Source of the DNA: a virus | IMG/VR virus record: IMGVR_UViG_3300009164_000015 | Coordinates: 1 to 37,295 of that record | Direction: 5' to 3' (one strand) | Length of the DNA stretch: 37,295 nt | Shown: positions 6,750-11,692 of the stretch, one piece after another | How positions within the stretch are numbered: the stretch's first letter is position 1 | Layout: the number at the start of each line of letters is the position of its first letter | Made by a program: the position numbers and the translations under genes | The notes under the pieces: generated by a model | Database searches by the model: none | What the model was told of the DNA's origin: nothing | What the model saw: only the letters and a program-made list of their open reading frames with translations

Positions 6750-7391
6750 ATGCTTAAAGTCACACTCTCAATTCGCGCTTTGCGCGCTGTTCTGGTCGCC
6801 GTCTCAAGCGAGGAGACGCGCTACTATCTGAACGGGATCAACCTCGAATTCACGCCAGACGGCGTGATTATGGCAGCCACAGACGGGCATCGCATGATCG
6901 TGCTGCGCCAGCCCTACGGCGAGCATGGCGCGACAGGCGCCCATGCGTCAGTGATCGTGCCGCGCGATCTGGTCGCCAAGCTGAAGGTGAACAAGCGCGA
7001 CGGCGACGCAATGACGACGCTCACGATCGGCGATGACGGGCGCCTGACGTTCGAACATGCGGGCGAATCGTTTGGCGGCTCACGCATCGACGGGGCGTTT
7101 CCCGATTATCGCCGCGTCGTGCCGCAAAATGTGAGCAACGAAGCGGCGCAGTACAATCCCGCTTACTTGGCTGACTTCGCCAAGGCGCGCGTCGAACTTG
7201 GCGCGGAACCCACAAAAAAAGGCGGCGCAAGCCCTGTCGTGCGCTACAACGGCGGATCTCCGGCGATCGTCGACTTCGCCTACGGAACCAGCTTTCAAGC
7301 CATTGGCGTGATCATGCCGATCCGCGACCGCACCGACGTCACTTATTATTTGTGGGCCAGCACGCCAGCGCGGGAATGGCCAGCCGCCTGA
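6750..7391 (+). CDS. Sliding-clamp-like protein (DNA polymerase III beta family, two domains)
   Basis: 213 aa. Residues about 8-100 match domain 2 of bacterial DnaN: LRAVLVAVSSEETRYYLNGI, then IMAATDGHRM and ASVIVPRDLVAKL. IDGAFPDYRRVVPQN (about 110-124) is the signature at the end of domain 2, and the C-terminus has the family ending (IGVIMPIRD for the usual VVMPMRL). It would encircle DNA and hold the phage polymerase on the template. Bacterial beta has about 366 residues and three domains; here domain 1 is absent and the rest is compressed. A closed ring would therefore need three subunits, as in PCNA (inference). It starts at ATG 6750 after GGGGAGA. Confidence 0.8.
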   Translation: MLKVTLSIRALRAVLVAVSSEETRYYLNGINLEFTPDGVIMAATDGHRMIVLRQPYGEHGATGAHASVIVPRDLVAKLKVNKRDGDAMTTLTIGDDGRLTFEHAGESFGGSRIDGAFPDYRRVVPQNVSNEAAQYNPAYLADFAKARVELGAEPTKKGGASPVVRYNGGSPAIVDFAYGTSFQAIGVIMPIRDRTDVTYYLWASTPAREWPAA

Positions 7392-7406
7392 CGCTGACGC
7401 GCTAAG

Positions 7407-7424
7407 GCCGCCCTACGGGGCGGC
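7407..7424 (+). other. Intergenic hairpin after the clamp gene
   Basis: GCCGCCC (7407-7413), loop TACG, GGGCGGC (7418-7424): a perfect 7-bp GC stem 15 nt after the clamp stop. There is no following T-run. Probably an mRNA-stabilising or attenuating structure, like that at 6504-6534. Confidence 0.6.
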
Positions 7425-7464
7425 TCATAGCGCGCCAAGGGGCGACGCAACACGGGGGAATGAC

Positions 7465-7755
7465 ATGAAAAGCACATCGCCGCACGGCTGGTCCAACTTC
7501 GCAACTTGGCGCGTCTACGCGCGCGTCTTCGACAACTTCGACCTGCGCGACTGGCACAAGGGCGAAGACGAACCGATGCTTAGCCTGCCTAACTACATGC
7601 TCGTCACGGCGCTCGCGCACATCGAGACGCACATCGAGTCGGCCCTAGTGCGCGACTTCGCGTTCGAGATGTTCTCGGACGTAAACTGGCAGGAACTGGC
7701 CGACCACGTCTTGGACGCGGCGCAGCACGAACAGCAACAGGAGCTCGACCTGTGA
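7465..7755 (+). CDS. Conserved phage protein, HGWSN-type (DUF7249-like)
   Basis: 96 aa (MKSTSPHGWSNFATWRVYAR), with GGGGGAATGAC before the ATG. The N-terminal HGW.N..TW.V pattern followed by an acidic helical C-terminus is a recurrent small phage protein type; I recall it as DUF7249 but could not verify that. No catalytic motif is visible. The stop overlaps the GTG of the next gene as GTGA (7752-7755). Function unknown; early expression by position. Confidence 0.75.
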   Translation: MKSTSPHGWSNFATWRVYARVFDNFDLRDWHKGEDEPMLSLPNYMLVTALAHIETHIESALVRDFAFEMFSDVNWQELADHVLDAAQHEQQQELDL

Positions 7756-7865
7756 CGCACCTGCTAATCGCTGTCGTGCTGTTCGTCGTCATTCCGTTCG
7801 CGCTTGTCGGCGCGGCCTCACTCTGGGAGCATTTGTCTGATGACGACGACAACACGCTACGCTGA
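7752..7865 (+). CDS. 37-residue membrane microprotein
   Basis: GTG start at 7752 overlapping the preceding stop (GTGA). The product starts MTHLLIAVVLFVVIPFALVG and ends in an acidic tail (HLSDDDDNTLR). It has one TM helix (about residues 4-23) with the charged tail probably cytoplasmic. The coupled start and strongly biased hydrophobic composition support a real gene. Its last 26 nt overlap the next gene. Confidence 0.6.
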   Translation: MTHLLIAVVLFVVIPFALVGAASLWEHLSDDDDNTLR

Positions 7866-8037
7866 CGAGACGCGCACGGCGACGCATCGCGGTCGCGTCG
7901 TCGGCTACTACGCGCGCGCCATGCCGCTGACGACAGGCCCGCGCGCCTGGCGCGGCGTCACGACCGCTGGCGTGCTGGTGTACGCGGCCACACCGCGCGA
8001 CATCGTCCAGGCTTTGCGGGAAGCGGCCACGTCATGA
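7840..8037 (+). CDS. Small uncharacterised early protein
   Basis: 65 aa from ATG 7840 (MTTTTRYADETRTATHRGRV). A GGGAG lies 11 bases upstream, inside the previous gene. Basic, soluble, with a short beta-like middle (GRVVGYYARAMPL ... TTAGVLVYAATPRD). No known family. Its TGA overlaps the ATG of the DnaA-IV-like gene (ATGA at 8034-8037), so the two are coupled. A longer in-frame start exists upstream but lacks a ribosome site. Confidence 0.65.
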   Translation: MTTTTRYADETRTATHRGRVVGYYARAMPLTTGPRAWRGVTTAGVLVYAATPRDIVQALREAATS

Positions 8038-8489
8038 CCGACTGGATCGCGCACTACGCAGCCGTCAAAGCGAGAATAGCTGCCGGGCGGCCACGCCCGC
8101 CAGCACCACCGGCGCCGACGCCCGAGCCGGTGCCAGCCATCCAAGCCCTGCCCACGGCACGGGCGAGGCCACCACAGGCCAAGTCGCAAGCGCCACGGGC
8201 ATCGACCAGGCAGGCACGCAAGGACCGCGTAGCGGCCCGCGCGGCGCGCTACAGCATGACGCAAGAGCAGATCGAGACCATGTGCGACGACATCCTGACG
8301 GCGCACGATGTCACTTGGCTGACCGTCACCGGGCGCTCGACAAGCGGCGCGCTCATCCGGCCACGGCTGGAGATCTACCGACGCTTGCTCGCCCTCGGCT
8401 GGAGCTACTCAGCGATAGGGCGCGCTTGCAATCGCGATCACACCACAATAATTTATTACATCGAAAAATGGGGTAAAACAGATGAATAA
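8034..8489 (+). CDS. DnaA domain IV-like DNA-binding protein (first copy)
   Basis: 151 aa in two parts. The first is a Pro/Ala/Arg-rich linker (about residues 20-65, a run of AP and PAP repeats). The second is a C-terminal helix-turn-helix, RLEIYRRLLALGWSYSAIGR followed by ACNRDHTTIIYYIEK. The RDHTT motif is the signature of DnaA domain IV, the part that reads DnaA boxes. There is no AAA+ ATPase domain, so it cannot act as a complete initiator. It may bind the phage origin, compete with host DnaA, or act as a transcription factor. It is coupled by ATGA to the previous gene. Confidence 0.75.
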   Translation: MTDWIAHYAAVKARIAAGRPRPPAPPAPTPEPVPAIQALPTARARPPQAKSQAPRASTRQARKDRVAARAARYSMTQEQIETMCDDILTAHDVTWLTVTGRSTSGALIRPRLEIYRRLLALGWSYSAIGRACNRDHTTIIYYIEKWGKTDE

Positions 8490-8925
8490 GCACAAGCCGA
8501 CGACGACGACCGCAACAGCACCGGCGACGCATCCTGCCGCGCAGGCCGCGCCGTTGACGATTGAACAGACCTTGGCTGAGCGCGAGACGACGCACGGCGA
8601 CTTTGCCGACGTGGCGAGCTACGCGCAGCTTCTGAAGGACATCCTGCGCGAGTCGATGGGCTACATCAAGATGAACGACGCGCAGCGCGAGGCGTGCGAG
8701 GCGTGGCTCTGCAAGACCGCGCGCCTGCTGGCTGGCGACGTGGACCACATCGACCACGCGCACGACGTGGCGGGCTACGCGACGCTGTACGTGCGGGCCT
8801 GTGGAGCCCGGCGGGCCGACCGGGCAGCGGCTGACGCGGTCGCGGAGCTGGAGGCCGCGCTGGCTGCGCCGCGCTACGACGCGGGCGACGTGAGCGTGAC
8901 GCTGGTCGGCGGCACCGCCGCGTGA
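8482..8925 (+). CDS. DUF6378-like phage protein
   Basis: 147 aa (MNKHKPTTTTATAPATHPAA). After a low-complexity Thr/Ala/Pro leader comes the family core: LAERETTHGDFADVASYAQL, then LCKTARLLAGDVDHIDHAHD and VAGYATLYVRACG (about residues 31-110). That pattern matches the DUF6378 domain seen in phage replication and early regions (assignment from memory). The conserved His and Asp residues (GDVDHIDHAHD) suggest metal or nucleotide contact, but no activity is known to me. It overlaps the previous stop by 8 nt and couples to the next gene by GTGA. Confidence 0.75.
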   Translation: MNKHKPTTTTATAPATHPAAQAAPLTIEQTLAERETTHGDFADVASYAQLLKDILRESMGYIKMNDAQREACEAWLCKTARLLAGDVDHIDHAHDVAGYATLYVRACGARRADRAAADAVAELEAALAAPRYDAGDVSVTLVGGTAA

Positions 8926-9254
8926 AGCCGCACGCGACACGGGCGGCGTTCGAGGCGATCAAGCGCGACGCCTGCGTCGAGTGCGAGATCGACCCGGCGA
9001 CGTTCGACAGCGCATCCCGCGTCGCGGCCGCCAGCACCGCCAGGCACCTCGCCTGGTGGCGCGCGCGTGACCGCCTGACGGTCTCGTATCCGCAGCTGGG
9101 CACATGGTCAGGCGGGCGCGACCCGACGACGGTGTGGCATGGCGTCCACTCGCTGGATGCCTGGCTGAACGGGCGGGAATTCGAGGACGGCCTGCGCAAG
9201 CGCACGCGAGCGCGGGAACATTATCAAGCGAAGAAAGCAAAGGGCGAGATATGA
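8922..9254 (+). CDS. DnaA domain IV-like DNA-binding protein (second copy)
   Basis: 110 aa from GTG 8922, which overlaps the preceding stop. The core ARHLAWWRARDRLTVSYPQL followed by GTWSGGRDPTTVWHGVHSL (about residues 39-77) matches DnaA domain IV, where the usual form is ...[22 protein letters not shown].... The GGRDPTTV loop keeps the DNA-reading signature except for His to Pro. There is no ATPase domain. Together with the 8034 gene this makes two diverged DnaA-IV modules within 1.2 kb, consistent with origin binding or with interference with host DnaA. The stop overlaps the next ATG (ATGA). Confidence 0.75.
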   Translation: MKPHATRAAFEAIKRDACVECEIDPATFDSASRVAAASTARHLAWWRARDRLTVSYPQLGTWSGGRDPTTVWHGVHSLDAWLNGREFEDGLRKRTRAREHYQAKKAKGEI

Positions 9255-9733
9255 TCAGCATGGACAAGAAATACCGCACACGCGATGGGCGCGAGGTCCG
9301 CATCTACGCGGTTGATGGAGATGGTTCCCATCCTGTGCACGGCGCGATTAAAATCAACACGGGCTGGCGTTCTTGTACTTGGGAGCAAGAAGGATTTCAT
9401 TTGGTCGATGAGGGGTATTGCGATCTCATCGAAGTGAAGCCGCGCATCCAGCGCACGGACTGCATCGAGGTATCGTTGCATGAGGCTGGTGTAGAGATTG
9501 AGCGGCTGCGGGCGCTTTCGGCTGAGTATCTCAATTTGGCTGAACGCCACATGCACGAAAAGCATGACGCATTGGACGAGATCGAGCGGCTGCGGGAGGC
9601 ACTGACATCTGCCGCATCGTGGATTGATCGCTGGTGCTGTCATGTCGGTAACTGTTCCGGCAGCGACAGGACATGCACTTGCGGCAAGTCTGCCCTCGCT
9701 TTCGAAACGAGCGCCGCCCTCGCGCCCACATAG
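9251..9733 (+). CDS. MDKKYRTRDGREVR-type phage protein with coiled-coil tail
   Basis: 160 aa from ATG 9251 (MISMDKKYRTRDGREVRIYA), start overlapping the previous stop (ATGA). Residues 4-60 form a small beta domain seen in many phage early proteins. This is followed by a heptad-type helix (AGVEIERLRALSAEYLNL ... DEIERLREALTSA) and a Cys-rich end (WCCHVGNCSGSDRTCTCG, five cysteines) that may bind zinc. The N-terminal module is duplicated at 10441 with a 29-nt identical DNA stretch, and the DEIERLR helix recurs in the two genes that follow. Function unknown. Confidence 0.75.
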   Translation: MISMDKKYRTRDGREVRIYAVDGDGSHPVHGAIKINTGWRSCTWEQEGFHLVDEGYCDLIEVKPRIQRTDCIEVSLHEAGVEIERLRALSAEYLNLAERHMHEKHDALDEIERLREALTSAASWIDRWCCHVGNCSGSDRTCTCGKSALAFETSAALAPT

Positions 9734-9743
9734 GAGAAGACCA

Positions 9744-10004
9744 ATGATTGACGATATCGTGGCGCGGCTGCGCGCGCGAAATAAGCGTGTGTGCTATTCA
9801 TCATCAGCCACCTATTCATATGTTGATTGGAACATTGTCGATCCTCTGTGCGGAGCAGCCGCCGACGAGATCGAGCGGCTGCGGGCGGCGCTGTTTCAGA
9901 TCGCGCATCAGAAATACGGAAGCCAAATGAGTTGCGTTGATAACTACAACGCACTTCAGACAGCAGCCCTCGCCGCGCTTGAAGGGGAGAAGGCCAATGG
10001 CTGA
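9744..10004 (+). CDS. MxDDIVARLR/DEIERLRAAL paralogue 1
   Basis: 86 aa from ATG 9744 (MIDDIVARLRARNKRVCYSS), 10 nt after the previous stop with AGGAGA upstream. It has an N-terminal DDIVARLR helix and a second AADEIERLRAALFQIA helix. Both are shared with the next gene, and the second also with the gene at 9251. Short coiled-coil proteins of this pattern are frequent in phage accessory regions; the function is not known. It overlaps the following gene by 8 nt. Confidence 0.7.
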   Translation: MIDDIVARLRARNKRVCYSSSATYSYVDWNIVDPLCGAAADEIERLRAALFQIAHQKYGSQMSCVDNYNALQTAALAALEGEKANG

Positions 10005-10239
10005 CGACATCGTGGCGAGGTTGCGCGAAGGCGCTGATTACGAACATGACACTTGTGTTATGGAAGAAGCCGCCGACGAGATTGAACGGTTGCGGGCGGC
10101 GTTGAATGCTGACGCGCAAACGCTGCGGTTTCACTTAGGAGAAATGACAGCGCAGGAAATGCGGACGGTGCAGGCAGCGTTTGCTTGGGTGCTGGCTGCG
10201 AAGCATGTTGCCGACGCCACGCTAGGCGACCAGACATAG
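9997..10239 (+). CDS. MxDDIVARLR/DEIERLRAAL paralogue 2
   Basis: 80 aa from ATG 9997 (MADDIVARLREGADYEHDTC), with GGGGAGAAGG upstream inside the previous gene. It has the same two-helix layout as its neighbour: DDIVARLR, then EEAADEIERLRAALNADA, but an unrelated C-terminal half (MTAQEMRTVQAAFAWVLAAK). The shared 5' DNA and shared ribosome-site context indicate tandem duplication with divergence of the tail. Function unknown. Confidence 0.7.
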   Translation: MADDIVARLREGADYEHDTCVMEEAADEIERLRAALNADAQTLRFHLGEMTAQEMRTVQAAFAWVLAAKHVADATLGDQT

Positions 10240-10250
10240 AGGCGCGAACG

Positions 10251-10439
10251 ATGATGTTGCAACTTGACCCGCCCCTGCCCGTCGTCACGCCGAAGGGCAA
10301 GGGGCTAGCGCACGTCCTGATTGACTACGGTGCCGAGCACGATTTGTGTTGGGTGGTGTTCCAAGACAACCGCCAGTGCTGGACGTGGCGCAATCAGGAC
10401 ATCAGGGCGGAAACCAACGTCACTTTTGGGAGGGCGTAA
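10251..10439 (+). CDS. Conserved small phage protein, MLQLDPPLPVVTPKGKG type
   Basis: 62 aa from ATG 10251 (an ATG at 10254 is equally possible). The pattern MLQLDPPLPVVTPKGKGLAH, then VLIDYGAEHDLCWVVF and CWTWRNQDIR, is a familiar small beta-barrel-like protein found across many phages and prophages of proteobacteria. I recognise the type but know no function. It sits between two paralogous genes, with 1 nt separating it from the next ATG. Confidence 0.75.
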   Translation: MMLQLDPPLPVVTPKGKGLAHVLIDYGAEHDLCWVVFQDNRQCWTWRNQDIRAETNVTFGRA

Positions 10440-10440
10440 G

Positions 10441-10674
10441 ATGATCAGCATGGACAAGAAATACCGCACGCGCGACGGTCGCGAGGTCCGCATTTACGCA
10501 ACAGATGGTGGAGGGTCGCATCCTGTGCATGGTGCGATTAAGCGCGAAGAGGGCTGGGTTTGCCACGCTTGGAGAAGCACAGGTTGTTGGATGCACTCTG
10601 AGGGGCTGCTTGACCTGATTGAAGGGACGTGTGACCCGGTTGAAGCGAGCATCAAACGAAAAGCGTGGTTTTGA
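10441..10674 (+). CDS. MDKKYRTRDGREVR-type protein, duplicate of the 9251 N-terminal domain
   Basis: 77 aa from ATG 10441. The first 34 residues (MISMDKKYRTRDGREVRIYA then DGGGSHPVHGAIK) are nearly identical to the 9251 gene, including 29 identical bases at the start. The rest diverges and lacks the coiled-coil and Cys-rich parts. This is a recent partial gene duplication; the copies are separated by three other genes. A GGGAGGGCG ribosome site lies in the end of the preceding gene. Function unknown. Confidence 0.75.
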   Translation: MISMDKKYRTRDGREVRIYATDGGGSHPVHGAIKREEGWVCHAWRSTGCWMHSEGLLDLIEGTCDPVEASIKRKAWF

Positions 10675-10691
10675 GCTTTTGGAGCAAAAGC
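10675..10691 (+). other. Hairpin directly after a stop codon
   Basis: GCTTTTG-GAG-CAAAAGC forms a perfect 7-bp stem with a 3-nt loop, starting immediately after the TGA at 10672-10674. No U-tract follows, so termination is unlikely to be strong. Confidence 0.5.
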
Positions 10692-10710
10692 GGCCTTTGG
10701 GGGAAAATAA

Positions 10711-10929
10711 ATGGTTAGATGGTACGTAATTGTGGACAGCTCATGCAGCTACTTAGACGATCCAGACGCTAAAGTTTGGACCCTTAGCCGCGACCCGGAC
10801 GAGACAGGGTGGCGTACTGACAGCGGGCATAACGGGTACGGCTTAACGAAAGCTGACGCGGAAGAACTGGCAAATTCTGCAAACGAAATTTATCGCGCCA
10901 AAATGGGCGGCGCATTCGAAAGAAAATAA
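10711..10929 (+). CDS. Small uncharacterised early protein
   Basis: 72 aa (MVRWYVIVDSSCSYLDDPDA ... GYGLTKADAEELANSANEIY), with TTTGGGGGAAAATAA before the ATG. The layout is one beta strand, a Trp-rich middle and a C-terminal helix typical of small SPOR- or WGR-like folds, but I cannot assign a family. It is soluble. Two bases separate its stop from the ATG of the small HTH gene. Confidence 0.7.
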   Translation: MVRWYVIVDSSCSYLDDPDAKVWTLSRDPDETGWRTDSGHNGYGLTKADAEELANSANEIYRAKMGGAFERK

Positions 10930-10931
10930 AC

Positions 10932-11108
10932 ATGCGAAAAAACGCAGAGCGCGACAAAATTATCACACAGCACTATCTTGCCGGGCGCAAAACGCTCGAC
11001 ATCGCGCGGCTGTTCGGGCTGTCATGTCCTAGTTACGTCCGGCTCATCGCGCGACGCAACGGCGCACCGCCACGCAAGAACGGAAGGCCGCGCCATGCAG
11101 CCAACTGA
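10932..11108 (+). CDS. Small helix-turn-helix DNA-binding protein
   Basis: 58 aa (MRKNAERDKIITQHYLAGRK, then TLDIARLFGLSCPSYVRLIA). Residues 9-43 fit an HTH of the resolvase/Hin or Xre-like type: IITQHYLAGRKTLDIARLFG positions the first two helices, and SCPSYVRLIARRNG is the recognition helix. A basic tail follows (PPRKNGRPRHAAN). It is a plausible phage transcription regulator near the end of the early block. The last 14 nt overlap the next gene. No strong ribosome site is seen, so it may be translated by coupling to the gene before it. Confidence 0.65.
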   Translation: MRKNAERDKIITQHYLAGRKTLDIARLFGLSCPSYVRLIARRNGAPPRKNGRPRHAAN

Positions 11109-11403
11109 CCACAAGGCCGTCCTGCGCGCTTTGGCGGCCGTCGATGGCTGCCAGGCGTCCCTGAAGGCGGCGGCTCACATCGAATATTTGGAGCGCCAGC
11201 TCACGAGCGCCCGCGACTATCAGGAACAGCTACGCCGCAAGCTAGGCAAGGTGCGGCACCAACGCGACACGCTGCGGCGTCAACTCATGGGGGAAGAACA
11301 TGTTGGAAGCACTCGGGTTAATGATAGCAATTCCGCTTGTGGTGCTGGTTTGGGTTGCCATGATAGCGGTGTGCTGTCTGGCGTGGAGGGATCTGTTCAA
11401 TGA
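11095..11403 (+). CDS. Coiled-coil early protein
   Basis: 102 aa from ATG 11095 (MQPTDHKAVLRALAAVDGCQ), with GGAAGG ahead of the ATG. Residues 25-66 form a strongly charged helix (IEYLERQLTSARDYQEQLRR then KLGKVRHQRDTLRRQL) that should be a coiled coil. The last 34 codons (after RRQLMGEEH) are Gly/Ser-rich and lie over a second gene in another frame (11300-11407). The biologically relevant part is therefore probably residues 1-70. Function unknown. Confidence 0.6.
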   Translation: MQPTDHKAVLRALAAVDGCQASLKAAAHIEYLERQLTSARDYQEQLRRKLGKVRHQRDTLRRQLMGEEHVGSTRVNDSNSACGAGLGCHDSGVLSGVEGSVQ

Positions 11404-11407
11404 TTGA
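11300..11407 (+). CDS. 35-residue membrane microprotein A
   Basis: ATG 11300 with GGGGGAAG upstream; TGA at 11405. The product MLEALGLMIAIPLVVLVWVA continues MIAVCCLAWRDLFND. It has one TM helix (about 5-28) and a charged end. It lies out of frame over the tail of the coiled-coil gene and overlaps the next microprotein gene by 8 nt. The strong ribosome site and continuous hydrophobicity support translation. Confidence 0.6.
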   Translation: MLEALGLMIAIPLVVLVWVAMIAVCCLAWRDLFND

Positions 11408-11510
11408 ATTTCTGATTTACGCGCCGATCATCTTGGCGGTCTGGTCGATGGGCGCGGGCGCAATCGCGATAATGCTGGTCCTGCTGTGGAGGGTGCTTAA
11501 TGACCGATGA
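11400..11510 (+). CDS. 36-residue membrane microprotein B
   Basis: ATG 11400, overlapping microprotein A by 8 nt, with GGAGGGATC upstream. The product MIEFLIYAPIILAVWSMGAG continues AIAIMLVLLWRVLNDR. It has a hydrophobic helix through most of its length and a charged C-terminus ending in NDR, much like microprotein A ending in FND. The pair could be holin-like or act as partners in the membrane, but that is speculation. It overlaps the next gene by 11 nt. Confidence 0.6.
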   Translation: MIEFLIYAPIILAVWSMGAGAIAIMLVLLWRVLNDR

Positions 11511-11655
11511 CGAGCACGACGAACTGGACGAACTGGCGTTGGTGATTTGCGCCGCGATTGACGACGGCGAACCTTGCGACGACGGCCCTTGCGAAAGATG
11601 CGCGCGAACGGCGGAAGCCGTTATTGAGTTTCTAAGCGAACAAGTCGAACACTAA
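11500..11655 (+). CDS. Small acidic four-cysteine protein
   Basis: 51 aa from ATG 11500 (MTDDEHDELDELALVICAAI), with GGAGGG 8 nt upstream. It is strongly acidic, with four cysteines spaced C-x8-C-x4-C-x2-C (CAAIDDGEPCDDGPCERC) that could bind one zinc ion, then a helix (ARTAEAVIEFLSEQVEH). The acidic surface suggests a nucleic-acid mimic or a protein-binding inhibitor, but nothing proves it. It is the last gene of the early block; the terminator begins 6 nt after the stop. Confidence 0.65.
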   Translation: MTDDEHDELDELALVICAAIDDGEPCDDGPCERCARTAEAVIEFLSEQVEH

Positions 11656-11660
11656 AAAGA

Positions 11661-11687
11661 AACCCGGCTGATGAAGCCGGGTTTTTT
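11661..11687. terminator. Bidirectional rho-independent terminator between convergent blocks
   Basis: AACCCGGCT (11661-11669), loop GATGA, AGCCGGGTT (11675-11683), followed by a T-run to 11687 on the plus strand and preceded by AAAAAGAAA (TTTCTTTTT on the minus strand). It lies between the early plus-strand stop at 11655 and the primase stop at 11693, so it can end both transcripts. Confidence 0.92.
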
Positions 11688-11692
11688 ATTGC

